NCBI GenBank assembly: GCA_032622095.1
Contig: CP136064.1
Coordinates: 260,441,863-260,505,862 of the forward strand
Direction: 5' to 3'
DNA length: 64,000 nt
Origin: Siphonodentalium dalli
Lineage: Eukaryota; Mollusca; Scaphopoda; Gadilida; Siphonodentaliidae
Shown here: positions 23,278-35,717 of the stretch, piece after piece
How positions within the stretch are numbered: position 1 is the stretch's first letter
Layout: every line of letters starts with the position of its first letter
Program-made: the position numbers and the translations under genes
The notes under the pieces: model-generated
What the model was told of the DNA's origin: nothing
The model's input: only the letters and a program-made list of their open reading frames with translations
Databases searched by the model: none

Positions 23278-24157
23278 AGACTGGTTTTATCTGGCTTCTA
23301 ACACCGTCATATAGAGGACATCCAGAGAATGCCGTGTAGAAGTTATCAGAGTGATTATGGCCCAACATCGTCGGCATATTTACACAATGCAAACAAAACA
23401 TGAGCCCTGTAGTATGACGTAATTCAGCAACAATCAGCTTCATGTTTTGATCCCGACAATGCAATCGCACTGCTCGCAACGCCTCTGTGTGGGCTTTTAC
23501 TCATAGCACCGAATTTCTCGTGTCATTATCGATCCTGGATAAGAACCTATTTTATTGTTACCGCAGTTGCGTTCAAGGCTGGTAGAAACCAAAGAGACAT
23601 TATCCAGTCGAAATGTATTGGTGAGGTACATGTGAACGTCAGTAAGTTAGTAAAAAATTCCTGAAAACAAGCACATACTCAAATCTATAACAAACAACAT
23701 GAAAACACAACCAACAGACATATCAAGAGCATACTTGTGGGAGTGTAATATATTTTATAATAGCTGTATTTGGAATTCTGTATTTATTTTTGGTTGATGA
23801 TGTTAATATTTATATAGTATTATATTTAATATACTCTCATCTTTATTTTCGAAACCACAAGCATTTTGTAGCTTAACATTCATATTTAGACCAGTTTCGA
23901 TTAAAAACATCTAACTTCAAACATTAGTCACTGTCACCAACCAACATAATACAGTCACCTAATAGACTCTGTCGCCAGACGTTTATGTTTTAGTATAAAT
24001 ATGATCTACTCGATATTCAAAAATGTCTGGCGATCACATGCATAATCTGACCTTTGAAAACTTAACAGAGCAAGAAGTTTGCAGTTAGAAGTTCTTGATC
24101 AAAACATGTCTTTTATCTGACCAGTGGGCATCAAAAAGGCCCCGTCAATCAGGAATA
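23278..24157. other. No gene recognised
   Basis: AT-rich sequence without recognised features. Confidence 0.35.
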
Positions 24158-24604
24158 TTAAAAAGGCCCACTTAATGTTTGAATCCCCAGATCACATTAT
24201 ACAGTAAGAGTCGCCAAATATTTTTTTTTATAGTGACTTGATATACGGTTTTAATAACAATCTATGCCATAAAATATGATTAAAATACTATAATTCATCA
24301 CTATTTGAAACATCTGTGTCTCAGAAGATGCCCACAGAGAAATAGAAAACTGCTGAAATCATAGAATGACTCCCCCCCCCCCCCCCCCCCCCTCCCCTTT
24401 GGCACACAGAATGCAACAGAATTCAAACGAATGAGAAGAATTATATCTTTAAAATATAGAGTTATTCCCCCTGCATTGAAAATAATACTGATTTTTACTT
24501 CAATCTTGATGACAAAACGCATTGGAAACTCAACAAAAACAACATGTCCACAGTTTATTACACCAGATAAGTTGATAATACAATGTTTTGGAGCTTCCTC
24601 TTTT

Positions 24605-26290
24605 AAATGGTATATAATATGGCATATATTATATATAAAGTAATCTGGGGGTTCGATGGTATATAATATGGCATATATTATATATAAAGTAATCTGGGGG
24701 TTCGATGGTATATAATATGGCATATATTTTATATAATGTAATCTGGGGGTTCGATGGTATATAATATGGCATATATTTTATATAAAGTAATCTGGGGGTT
24801 CGATGGTATATAATATGGCATATATTTTATACAAGAGATGGACTGTCGTCCGGTGCATACCCCCTCATGGCATACCGCCTAGTGTGGGCACATCTATAAC
24901 TTATGATGGCTATACTCAGACATATGGACCCAGAAATCAGCATTTTCATATAAACAAAGATGAATAACTATAGAACAAAAAACCAAAACAAACATTTGAA
25001 TGTGCCATTAACTGTCCTCATAGTGGTGAACATCCATACAAAATTTCATTGAGATCCGAGCATTACTGTTCAAGTTATGAGCTGAACAGACATCGGATGG
25101 ATCAAACAGCCAACATTTCCAGATAAACAAAGATGAATTACTCTAGAATGGAAAAGCAGAACAGAACAATGGAACCCCCTATTGAATGTCCTCATAGCAG
25201 TGAACATCTATACCAAATTCCATTGAGATCCCAGCACAACTGTTGAAGTTACGACATGAAGACACCAGACGGACCAAAAAGCCAACATTTATTTCCAGAT
25301 GAACAAAGATGAGTAACTCTAGAATGGAAAAGCGGAACAAAACGATGGAACCCTCTTTTTAATGTCCTCATAGTAGTGAACATCCATACCAAATCCCATT
25401 GAGATCCCAGTACAACTGTCGAAGTTACAATATGAACAGACACCAGACGAACCAAAAAGCCAACATTTCCAGATGAACAAAGATGTATAACTCTAGAATG
25501 GAAAATCCGAACAAAACGATGGAACATTCTATTGAATGCCCTCATAGTAGTGAACATCCATACAAAATTTCATTGAGATCCGAGCACTACTGTTCAGGTT
25601 ATGACATGAACAGACACCAGATGGACCAAAACTCCAACATTTCAAGATAAACAAAGATGAATAACTCTAGAATGGAAAATCGGAACAAAACGATGGAACC
25701 CTCTATTTAATGTCCTCATAGTTGTGAACATCCACACCAAATTTGGTTGAGATCCCAGCACAACTGTTGAAGTTACGACATGAACAGACACCAGACGTAC
25801 CAAAAAGCCACTATTTCCAGATAAACAAAGATGAATAACTCTAGAATGGAAAATCCAAACAAAACGATGGAACCCTCTATTAAATGTCCTCATAATAGTG
25901 AACATCCATACCTGATTTCATTGAGATCCGAGCACTACTGTTCAAGTTATGACACGAACAGACATCGGACGGACGTACGCACGCACGGACGGACGCACGG
26001 ACGGACGGACGGACGGACGGACAGGTGCAAAACAGTATACCCCCCTTTTTTTTTTAAAAGGGGGTATAATAATGTAATCTGGGGGTTCGATGGTATATAA
26101 TATGGCATATATTTTATATAATGTAATCTGGGGGTTCGATGGTATATAATATGGCATATATTTTATATAAAGTAATCTGGGGGTTCGATGGTATATAATA
26201 TGGCATATATTTTATATAATGTAATCTGGGGGTTCGATGGTATATAATATGGCATATATTTTATATAATGTAATCTGGGGGTTCGAATAT
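24605..26290 (+). repeat. 48-bp satellite array, split in two blocks
   Basis: The unit is about 'ggtatataatatggcatata' followed by 'tttatataatgtaatctggg' and 'ggttcgat'. About five units lie at 24605-24835 and five at 26076-26290. The unit equals the terminal segment of the host TTAA-I element, so the array arose by local amplification. The pearl-like element separates the blocks. Confidence 0.85.
24836..26075 (+). mobile_element. Pearl-like (Helentron-associated) element with six core repeats
   Basis: Core units of about 174 bp recur ('agatgaataactctagaatg' near 24957, 25132, 25308, 25482, 25656 and 25829). They are followed by a (GGAC/ACGG)n microsatellite at about 25968-26022 and a terminal hairpin 'tataccccc...gggggtata'. 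This order matches the bivalve pearl architecture known from Crassostrea. It interrupts a 48-bp unit without a visible target duplication. Open frames of 70-102 codons here are repeat translations. Confidence 0.75.
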
Positions 26291-26611
26291 TAAGTGGGCC
26301 TTTAACATATAATGAGATGGAAGTTCTATTATGCTATTATCTGTTTTAGTGCCAGGGCTGAATACACTGACATTAAAATAGCTCAGCCCTTTAAATAGGC
26401 ATGTGTCCTATACGGCATTGCACAAAATTCTACATTGGCTTCTATGGGTTTTCTATGAAATAGCATTTTGCTGTAACTAATTTCACAGGCTGGCAAATAA
26501 AAATTGAGGGTTATAAAAGAAACAAATTCCAATAGAAATTATATCATGTGAGCCTCAATGGTAATTCTATTGTGTAACTATTAAGAAAATAAAATCTTAA
26601 TCAGGTAATAT

Positions 26612-27484
26612 CAGGGACCAGCCTAGACCATATTTTCAGGGCGAAATGACTTCGCCCTACTATCAAAATAAGGCGAAGTGGCCGTTCTATAGGGCGAAGT
26701 GAGTCTACAAAACTTAAATTGAACAGTACTACGACAGGAGTCGCTATAGAACGAAAATAGGAGAGATGTAATATGTCAATTAAACTTATGAAACAATGGT
26801 TGAAATATGGAGTCTTTATGTTCACTTCATGACCCTAATAACTATTAATAATACCCAAACATAATTGTGAGAGGATAGCAGCATTTTATATCGTAATTGT
26901 GGGAGAATGACAAGATTTTATTTCATATTTTTCGGGTTTTTAAAAATGCCAACAATATTTATCAAACCGAAACGAAACGAAATCATGAACACTTTCACTG
27001 CGCTCTATTAGTAATCCCGTTTGAAAATTTAATATGCTTCACAAATGAATTAGTTTTAAAATTTCTTTAACCAAACACCATAGAGGGAGTGATGAACTGA
27101 CACATTGTGAGAGCTGTGAGTTGTAATCTTCATTGTAAGGTGTGGTAATCACGGTAATCTAAAAATCACAACAACCAGATTAACACTTGAGGCCCGACGA
27201 TGTTTTCACAGCTGCCAGTAATCAGACTCCGTTGTCAACATGCTTCCAGATTGGAGCAATAAAGGTGTTAATTGTTTTACAACACCCTGATAGTGGAGTA
27301 TTGTGTGCAATCACTGTTGACAGTTGTAAATTATCATAAATTATTTGGGGAATTTTGCCGATTTTCGTCAGTCAACTTTGGAATTTTCAGGGCGACTTGA
27401 ACTTCGCCCGACTGCAAAAATAAGGCGAAGCGGACGGCGCTAGGGCGAAGAAGTCGCCCACGTCGCCCTCTCGGCTGGTCCCTG
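26612..27484. mobile_element. Non-autonomous hAT element, 873 bp
   Basis: The ends are CAGGGACCAGCC and GGCTGGTCCCTG, flanked by identical 8-mers ggtaatat (26604-26611 and 27485-27492). CAGNG termini with 8-bp duplications are the hAT hallmark. Subterminal 'agggcga' / 'tcgccct' repeats are numerous at both ends. No transposase frame is seen. Confidence 0.9.
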
Positions 27485-27877
27485 GGTAATATATAATTTA
27501 TATTAACTAATTCGACCCAGAATAATTCTAAGACAAAACAAAAGAAATCATATAAATGTATAAGTGAAACAGACTAAAACGTTTGAAATGGAAACTCCAT
27601 TTTTAAAACAAAATAATTTCAGTAAGTTCTTTGTTCATCTAATTCATAAAATGGTATACATGTACATGTATATATTCTTAATGAATATCCCAATTATTTA
27701 CAAGGATTAATAACATTATGGCAACAATAATAACAGGATGCTGCTATAGACTTAAAAACTAAATTGACTTTTTGTCATAACTGCCTACTGACTCAAGTGA
27801 GCTTTCCAACAACATTTAATATGAATTATGCCAAAGCTCAGACATGAATAGGCCAATACCGTTAGCCCATTCATTCA

Positions 27878-28112
27878 TTAAAGATTCTGTGCCAGTGCAT
27901 TCTCTTCTATATGCGAGTCTCCTATAAGGAGTCTCACATATATAAGAGAATGCACTGGCTTACTGCAAGGTCAAGGTAATATTGTCAGGTGAATATATTT
28001 ATTCTTTTATATATTAAGCGAGGATCCATATGGGAGAGTCGCATATATAAGAGAATGCATTGACACAGGGTTTTCGCAAAATTTCAGGAAGCTTCAATCA
28101 TGGAATGGTTAA
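27878..28112 (-). mobile_element. TTAA-B MITE with hairpin cassettes, copy 1 (eroded left end)
   Basis: It begins 'ttaaagattctgtgcc' and ends 'tggaatggttaa'. Left cassette arms tip CTCCT/AGGAG. 'ggtcaaggtaa' spacer. The second cassette is partly degraded. Orientation is opposite to the 60153 copy. Confidence 0.7.
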
Positions 28113-28258
28113 CATCACTGGAGGTATTTTCTGTTTCTTCCGTCATGATGGAGGCCTGTGATTTCCAATTTTTTTAGTTCCAGACAATCAACACTGATTG
28201 TTAAGAGAATTTGGCACTTTCAGATGAACATGATCTTGCGAGATTTGGCTTGGAGAGG

Positions 28259-28650
28259 TTAACCCTTTACCCAACAAACCGGCCAAAAACGCCCAAAATA
28301 AAGCTTCAACAGCCTAAAATATCTTCGGTCTGTCTCAATAGAACCATACAAATATGGATATCATTGGAACCGGCTCCTTGACCACATTGTGATAGTTACA
28401 GTTATGCCCTGTGCCAATGCATTCTCTGATATATGCGAGTCGACCATAGGTCGCCTCGCATATATAAGAGAATGCATTGGCCTAAAAAAAATCTTTTTTT
28501 TAACACTTTTTCTTACATTCTTCAACAATTTTATAATTTTTAATGTGTTAAGCCAATGCATTCTCTTATATATGCGAGGCGACCTATGGTCGACTCGCAT
28601 ATATAAGAGAATGCATTGGCACAGGGCCGTTCTGTTGGGTAAAGGGTTAA
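28259..28650 (+). mobile_element. TTAA-A MITE with paired hairpin cassettes, copy 1
   Basis: TTAA at both ends with inverted 'ccctttacccaaca' / 'tgttgggtaaaggg'. The left subterminal 'cagcctaaaatatcttcggt' is shared by all A copies. Two hairpins in opposite orientation flank an A/T-rich spacer. TTAA target plus CCC-start ends fit a piggyBac-type MITE. Frames on both strands (28361-28796) are cassette translations. Confidence 0.9.
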
Positions 28651-29538
28651 CAGCAATACCCATTGCGAAGGCCATCCGCATTTTTAACTTAAGATTGTTT
28701 GTCATTGTTGTAGCTGTGGCCTGTGGGTCTGTAACCCTCAATACATCTAATTTTGCAATAAAAAATCTGTCACTCTTTTATATCACCACTTGTTAGAAGT
28801 GGTCCTGCAAATTTGCTATGATGCTGGAATGTCCTGCTCAATTGCTATGATGTTCGGTAGGCCAAACTGATGCTGTTAAGAAAATGTAGTGTTATTTTTT
28901 CTAAAGTTGTCATTTTCACAGCCTTTAGCTAATCTGAAGGAACGGAGGAAAAGCTATTGTTTGTAAAACGTTCAACAACAATATACATTGTAAAATATAT
29001 AAATTATGACACTTTTGATTGTTGCAAAACCAATCATAATAAAAATTATTGTCGTTTTACAAAACCTGAGCAGCCATGATTAAAATATTCATATTCATGA
29101 CTGTTTCATGGGGACACTAGCTTTTTCTCCAATTGCTTGTATTAGCCAAACGGAGGAGAATTGTAAACCTGTTTATGGTAATACTATGGGAGCATTTCAA
29201 GCCATGTAAACAATCATGCATATCACACAGTCATTCTCAAAGATTAACAAAATCACATACACAATTATTAGCCAAAACAAACATTCTGATTATATAAACA
29301 CAATGGGAAGATAGACTATAGAGTTACCTGATGACATCGAGTATAACATCTACCAAAATGACTTATTTTCATTTGTTAAATTAAGACTATAAGATAGAAG
29401 CAGCTTCATTGCACAAATCCTTTTCTAGAAAATGCTAACACAAATATATATGTGAGGTTTTGATTGAAGAACTTCAAATTTTGCATGCAAAACATCAACA
29501 GACTATTCCATTAATCAACTTGAAGGTCCATCCAATAG
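28651..29538. other. No gene recognised
   Basis: AT-rich sequence. 'ttgtaaaacgttcaacaaca' and its approximate inverse lie near 28960 and 29035, a weak inverted repeat. Confidence 0.35.
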
Positions 29539-29690
29539 TACAGTAATGCCCTAAATAATAGACTCCTTAACCACAGCAGAATTATGGGTAATTTTTCAGG
29601 ATTTAGTTGGAAATATACCGACTAAATCCTGAAAAATTAACCATAATTCTGCTGTGGTTAAGGAGTCGATTATTTAGGACATTAAAGTAT
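29539..29690. mobile_element. Foldback E element, short-looped
   Basis: 'tacagtaatgccctaaataa' left, right arm ending 'tatttaggacattaaagta' (degenerate). The loop is lost, so the arms nearly abut at 'ggaaatataccgac'. Confidence 0.75.
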
Positions 29691-29879
29691 TAGAATGCAG
29701 GGATATCGTGTGATAAAGTCAACATAATGTTAACATATATAATAATCATTTATAGTTTCTCCGCCTCTTGATCTATCCTTCCGCAAGTGATGGCAAACCT
29801 ATTAACATATGTGTCATTCAGCTTAATACACGCCACCCTTCATAGAATGCATGAATTAAAAAAACAAACTAATAAGGTT

Positions 29880-30010
29880 TATTCAGACACATGCAGGGCT
29901 TGTTTCTGTCATGTGTGTGATGATGCTTTTATTTTATAGTTCCGGTTTCATCGCTGAGGCGAACGACATTTATGTCATGTGACATCGGGATGTGCATGGA
30001 ACACGTAAAT
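29880..30010. repeat. Dispersed repeat shared with 50750-50830
   Basis: 'tagttccggtttcat', 'gaggcgaa' and 'gatgatgctttta' occur here and inverted at about 50765-50805 next to a foldback. Element limits are unknown. Confidence 0.45.
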
Positions 30011-30457
30011 ACGACATCGCAAGAACACTGTAATTCTAGAAGGAACAAGCTTGTAAAAATGATCTCCATAGTTTTCTACTTTACTCGTATTTAAATTCGC
30101 GCAATACTATTGTTCGCACACCCATCAGTGCACGAATTTAAAACTGAGCTAAAAATAATACGACTCCTGAGTTTATACCAAACCACAGGAAACAAGAAGG
30201 CTATATATATGTTGATGAGTCACATATACATTACAGAACATTGGGCCGAATATTATGGCTTTCAGGACTATAATTTACATTCGGGCAACCAACACCACAA
30301 CCATTACTAATATGTATAATATAATTATATAGCATTGTAACATCATTGATGTTGAAATACTTGTAAGAAATACACATATTGCAGACTAAAGAGGCATGAA
30401 AGCATGTCCCCCCATGTGCGTAAATTAAAACTGAGCAAAAATTAGTACTGCGCGACT

Positions 30458-30697
30458 TTAACCCTTTGAGTGCCAGGCCAATTTTTTTATCAACCCATAT
30501 ACCCTGTGCCAATGTATTCTCTTATATATGCGAATCGACCATAGGTCGACTCGCAAAAAAAGAGAATGCATTGGCCTAACATTTTTTTTATTTTTACAAT
30601 TTTGTACAATTTTAATAATTTATTCTTATATTTTTTAACAGACTTATTTTGTAGGTTTAGGGCCGATGAGATCGGTCCCTGGCACTCAAAGGGTTAA
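30458..30697 (+). mobile_element. TTAA-C MITE with a single hairpin cassette, copy 1
   Basis: TTAA ends with inverted 'ccctttgagtgccagg' / 'cctggcactcaaaggg'. Only one cassette is present (left side); the other half has 'gatgagatcgg' instead. Same layout as 40028-40269. The cassette is nearly identical to those of family A although the termini differ. Confidence 0.88.
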
Positions 30698-30764
30698 ATA
30701 CGAGTAAGGTATGCGAAGTTACAAAGTTCTTCAATCTACGCCTGTGCATTTTGTGCATGTGTTT

Positions 30765-31005
30765 TCTATTCTGAATGGATTCTCCCACTCAAGTCATAAA
30801 AGTATACATTGGAAGGGTCTATTATTCATCTGGAGGGGTTTTCAGGAAATATGAGCAGATGACAGACAATAGAAAGAATAGAAGGAATCCTATTCATCAG
30901 AGGGGAATGTTCAAATAATAAGTTCAATGTCGTTTGTTGAACTTATTATGTGAACATTTCTTTAGGGAAGTACTCATCAATTAGTATTCATAGAAAAGGT
31001 TACAA
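30765..31005 (+). mobile_element. TTAA-K MITE, copy 3 (ends eroded)
   Basis: 'tgaatggattctcccactca', a central hairpin around 'ataagttcaatgtcgtttgt', and 'gggaagtactcatcaattag'. Terminal TTAA not preserved. Confidence 0.6.
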
Positions 31006-31417
31006 ATTTTATCTTGCCGCCCAAATTCTGCCAAAAGGGAGCTGAGATCTAAAATAAGATCACCATTTCACTGGTCTTCAATGCTAAACATTCTGCCTGA
31101 AATACTAACACTTTCACCAGAGTTTCTTTGAGGTACAATACAGGATGGAACACCATGCAGGTAAACACACACATATATTGGGACTTGGGTGCATATAAAT
31201 GGGGTTCCAGGCAGGTGAAGAGCAATCAGATGCATCCACAGCCAAGGCCTCAAATCGGCATTCAGTGAGTAGCGATGCATCTCCATAGCTGTTAGTCACA
31301 ACATTATGTCACACAACCTACAATAGAAAGGAAAGGCTATAACATACAGGTTACACTTAATGACATATTTTTTATCTTATTTCAGTGAATAAAACCAATA
31401 TGTTAGTATCCAAACAC

Positions 31418-31533
31418 TACAGTAATGCCCTAAATAATCGACTCCTTAACAAGAGCAGAATTATGGGTAATTTTTCATGATTTAGTCGGAAATATGGCTT
31501 GTTCAATTTATTTAGGGCATTAAATTTACTGTA
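31418..31533. mobile_element. Foldback E element with deleted right arm
   Basis: The left arm is complete to 'ggaaatatggcttgtt'. It then joins directly to the last part of the right arm ('tttagggcatt...actgta'). TA ends are retained. Confidence 0.75.
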
Positions 31534-32112
31534 TCTCTGCTGGAAGAATGCAGCAACCAACTAAGATAGTCGAAAATTCAAACCACATCGACTATACTAT
31601 TTCAGAGAACACAATGTTTGAACTGTGCACAAATATAAATATTTACTACTTTTTTGGGACGAATTATTGGATATTAAACATTATAGCAATGATTCTTCCA
31701 ACAAAAGTCACTGCATGCAATTCATTTATAACAATAACGCTGTTCCCTAGCTATTTTGGATATAAAATTTATGACAATAACTAATCATGGCACGATTATC
31801 ATTTACTGAATTATCTCCCATTCAGAAAGTTAAGATATTAAGTTCAACAAACCAAGGTCATTTGTTCAACTCTTTATCTGAACTTTCCTCCTGTGAACTA
31901 GTTATCAAATTGTGTGTATCTTCGATGGGTTAAAACGGAACATTCACAAATGTTTAACCTCTTCGCTGCCACGACGTCCATAACTATAATGGATGTAAAA
32001 ATGCACGTTATGTGCTATATGGTCTGCGACACCTGCAGACCTCCTACAAGCACACTAGCAGTTGGCCATCATTCATAGTGAAAACTCAATAATTTGTGCT
32101 TCGGAAGGAGTG

Positions 32113-32329
32113 TACAGTAATGCTCTAATTAATCGACCTCTTAACCAAAGCAGAATTATGGGTAACTTTTCAGGATTTAGTCGGAAATATGGCTTGTTGC
32201 CATTCATCGGAAAGCTCTCGGGGAGAGCTTTCCGATGAATGGCAACAAGCCATATTTCCGACTAAATCCTGAAAAGTTACCCATAATTCTGCTTTGGTTA
32301 AGAGGTCGATTAATTAGAGCATTACTGTA
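32113..32329. mobile_element. Foldback E element, near-perfect palindrome
   Basis: 217 bp with TA ends. Arms of about 105 nt meet at 'agctctcggggagagct'. Private variants (tgctctaattaatcgacc, accaaagcag) appear in complementary form in the other arm, so the arms match each other better than other copies. Confidence 0.92.
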
Positions 32330-32338
32330 TCTCAATGT

Positions 32339-32601
32339 TGTAACCCCTCCATGACTGGAGCTTCCTGAAATGTTGCGTTAACCCTGAGCCAATGATTCTC
32401 TTATATATGCGAGTCTCCCAGACAGGGCTTCACATATATAAGAGAATGCATCGGCCTAATATTATTTAACTTGACCTTGTAAGCCAGTGCATTCTCTTGT
32501 ATATGCGAGGCTCCATATGGGTGACTCGCATATATAAGAGAATCCACTGGCACAGGATCTTTAATGCTGCACCAGCGCAGCTCCCATCATGAAAGGGTTA
32601 A
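32339..32601 (+). mobile_element. TTAA-B MITE, copy 2
   Basis: Left end 'gtaacccctccatgactgga' (TTAA degenerate), right end 'catcatgaaagggttaa'. Two cassettes with some decay, spacer 'cttgaccttgtaa', and 'aatgctgcaccagcgcagct' subterminal block. Confidence 0.8.
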
Positions 32602-33248
32602 GGCCATGCTAAGGTGACAAATAAACTAATCTGTTCTGAATCTCAGCCTACATGGAGACGGCACTCATAATCTAGCCACTTACGACTCTGAAAATAACTC
32701 CAACACTATTACTGTGTCCCATCTGAAAAACCTTTATAAAACATATAAGACAAGTAGACATATTTACAGTAAAGATTCAGAAAGGCTGTTCCACAGAGAA
32801 GTGGAAAGTAAAGAGTATAAAAGATTAGACTTCACAGAGAATATGTAGAGATGGTTAAGTAAAGATAAGGGCAATAAATATATTTCACAGACCGTCCTAG
32901 AGTGGGTAAAATAAAAAGAACAAGTTTTATTTTAAATTGTTTATTTCACATCATGTCTCAAGCATCAGAACACATCTATGGCTGGCGTCGGGTGAAAAAT
33001 AATGCAATTCAATGAAAATACAAATCTGAGTGATAAATTTACCTAAGTGCATTTGAAGACAAATATAAATAATAAATGGATGTTGATTTGCTTGAGTTCC
33101 ATGGAATATGGAAGCATGTTGGTTTAACTTTTACATTTACATAAAAATGTCAGACCAACTTGCATCCATACTTCATGGAATGCAACAAAATCATCATCCA
33201 TTTCTTATAGTTACACTAAACTTTCTGATTAATGAGCATTTAGTGCAT

Positions 33249-33723
33249 TTAAAGGTACTCAACCCGTAAAGAGGGTCCCCATCTCAACAGATTCCAACAA
33301 CAACAATCCGATCAGAGGGTCCTATATTACTATTTCTTTGGCTTTGGGGGTAAAAAATATTTGATTCGAGTCGAGGAACCCATCAAACAAAGCTCAGAGT
33401 TATTAGATATTGATTTCAAATTTGTTATGTTCTCGAGATGAGTACTAATAACTGCCGTAATCTGCTCTGGATGTGTACTCCAAATCTATTCAAACAGACA
33501 AGGATGAATAACTCTAAAATCAAGTGGTAATTTTAACGAAATTTTGACTGAGTTCTGGGCCAGATAGTATTCCCGATAATGAAAGATAATAGATTTCTAA
33601 AATCGATATCTAACAAATCTGAGCTTTGATGGGTGACTTCCTCGACTCGAATCAAATATTTTTGACCCCCGAAGCCATTGAAATAGTAATTGAGAGGAGT
33701 TTTATCGGGTTGAGTACCTTTAA
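33249..33723 (+). mobile_element. TTAA-H MITE, copy 3
   Basis: 475 bp. Termini are 'aggtactcaacccg' and 'cgggttgagtacct', with TTAA both sides. The internal 'agctcagagttattagatat' / 'atatctaacaaatctgagct' sequences make long imperfect inner arms. Confidence 0.88.
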
Positions 33724-34270
33724 ATGATATTATATTATTGTGTTGAAAGTTGAATCCATACAATCAGAAAACAACTTGGGGCCTGTTAGCGACGTCACAT
33801 CAGATGATTACAACAAATCAATGTCCTAAAAGAATTCGAATATTATATCATTCCAATTTCGTTAGTTTTTCAAATAAATATATTTGAGATTTGATGGTCA
33901 CGAAGACCGCAATATTTAGTGACAATCCTATTCAGCATAAGTTTTGTGCTTTCTATGAGGTGCCTCATGAAAAATAGTAATTATTTCGTAAATGACCTAA
34001 CCAACTTAAATAGTTATTTGTTGAATATACATAAGGACGTACACACATTTTTCAGAAGTTATACATTACTTAGTTCCCATGGGTCTGACCTAATGAAATT
34101 CAAAGCTATTTCTCCAAAATTTCTATGTTTGTTTCTTCCAAGATCTTCAATTACTATTATGCCAAGTTTGGGTTGACAAAGTTATTAAGTTACCAGGTCT
34201 AAACTTCGCTGTCATTTTAAGAATATCCACTTCAACTATTTTTATTCTGCACACAGTTTTAGTGAACTTC

Positions 34271-34524
34271 CAAGCCTTGAAATAGGGTGTCTGTCATTTG
34301 CAGAATGAGGTCCCCAGAGGGTGAATTTATTGATGCTACCCCGCATAGCGGGCTAGCATCACCAAATTCACCCTCTGGGAACCTCATTCTGCTGAGTTGT
34401 AAGCAGAATGAGGTCCCCAGAGGTTGAATTTGGTGATACTAGCCTGCTATGCGGGGTAGCATCACTAAATTCACCCTCTGGGGACCTCATTCTGCAAATG
34501 ACAGACACCCTATTTCAAGGCTTG
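34271..34524. mobile_element. hAT-like MITE G, copy 2
   Basis: Ends CAAGCCTTGAAATAG / CTATTTCAAGGCTTG with flanking 8-mers tgaacttc on both sides. Two palindromic modules each read 'gaatgaggtccccagagg' ... 'cctctgg.gaacctcattc' around a GCGGG/CCCGC tip. Confidence 0.93.
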
Positions 34525-34873
34525 TGAACTTCCTTGTAAATATTAATATTTTAAGAATTTTGAGAATCAAACACAGTGTTAAAATTGTAATATTAATTAT
34601 CTCTATAGAGAGTTTCACAACAGACTGAGCATCATCTGCAAATAAAACAAAATACATAAAGGCACGAGAACTGCATATATACATAGGAAGAAACCCTTCA
34701 AGATATACATAAGACTTAAAATATTAAAAGGACAGGCCCGATTTGAAAGTCTAAATTGGGTCTAAATTAAAGTTACACATCAACATCACTGGAAAGCTTA
34801 CCCACGAGTATACCATATGCCCAAGTACCTGGATTGGCCGCAGATAGGTTGCATGATGAACACTTCATTTGTT

Positions 34874-35087
34874 TTAAACCTTTCAGTGCCAAGTCCAATT
34901 TTTGTATCAACCCATATTTCCTTGATCATTTTTCAAATTTATTGATTATAATAATGTGATACATTGATGGAAAGAGCTCTAAGAGCTCTTTCCATCAATG
35001 TATCACATTATTATAAACAATAAATTAAAAAAAGATCAAAGAAATATGGGTTGATACAAAAATCGGACTTGGCACTGAAAGGGTTAA
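34874..35087. mobile_element. TTAA-D foldback MITE
   Basis: 214 bp bounded by TTAA. Outer arms 'cagtgccaagtccaattttt' / 'aaaaatcggacttggcactg', inner arms 'ataatgtgatacattgatgg' closing on 'agagctctaagagctct'. Termini resemble family C ('CTTTCAGTGCC' against 'CTTTGAGTGCC') but there is no hairpin cassette. Confidence 0.85.
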
Positions 35088-35540
35088 ATATCAATATCTC
35101 AAAGAGTGGATATATTCTCTTAATGTTAGATCAATCGTAATTATTTTTGCAATACAGCGTTCGTCAGGAACAAGAATGAATCACTAAAGCATTATATACA
35201 CAGACTTGTTTACCACATTACTATAAGGTATATTTTAAATATACATACATGTATATACAGGCTTTTTTTCATGAAATACCACAGCAACATTTTGGTCTAA
35301 ATAATATACTGTACTTGCTGAAGAAGTTCGGCAGCTGAAAGATTTTAGAATTATTTCTCAAGTAAAATTTTGAATTTCTCTGCATTCTCTAACTATTGGC
35401 GTCAACGTTATCACAGAAACCTGTTACCATGAGACAGCCAGCAAGGTGCAATTCAGCATTACCAACATGACGAACACTTACCAACATCAGTATTTGGCCA
35501 TATGGAATTCATTTTGGATAAGGATCTCAATGGTATGACC

Positions 35541-35693
35541 CAAAATCCAGGAAATAGTGTGTCTGACATTTGCAGAATGAGGTCCCCAGAGGGTGAATTT
35601 AGTGATGCTAGCCCAATGTGTGGGATAGTATTACTAAATTCACCCTCTGGGGACCTCATTCTGAAAATGTCAGACAGACTATATCCAGGTTTG
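35541..35693. mobile_element. hAT-like MITE G, single-module copy 3
   Basis: 153 bp. Ends CAAAATCCAGG / CCAGGTTTG with flanking 8-mers gtatgacc (35533-35540 and 35694-35701). Only one hairpin module is present, giving the minimal form of the family. Confidence 0.85.
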
Positions 35694-35717
35694 GTATGAC
35701 CCAAAGCCAGACCTATC

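Larger units (their letters stand above)
24158..26305. mobile_element. TTAA-I element, copy 3, expanded to 2.1 kb
   Basis: TTAA bounds both ends, with 'aaaggcccacttaatgtttg' left and 'cgaatattaagtgggccttt' right. The normal family length is about 490 bp. This copy is enlarged by a 48-bp tandem array of its own right end and by a pearl-like insertion within that array. A 20-plus poly-C run sits at about 24371-24392. Confidence 0.75.

Noticed and set aside
25249-25905. Minus frames of 102 and 87 codons with repeated peptides
   Set aside because: They translate the 174-bp cores of a pearl-like element; no splice or start evidence.
24605-26290. tRNA-like 'ggttcgat' motif repeated many times
   Set aside because: No cloverleaf partners (acceptor or anticodon arms) surround it; it is part of the 48-bp satellite unit.
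28361-28796. Overlapping frames of 126 and 135 codons on both strands, with similar frames at 36257, 52828, 55879, 60221 and 60741
   Set aside because: The repeated peptides (RIYKRMHW and similar) are translations of the hairpin cassette in TTAA MITEs.
29880-30010. Possible LTR or retroviral remnant
   Set aside because: No reverse transcriptase, primer-binding site or polypurine tract was seen; only a dispersed inverted match at 50.8 kb.
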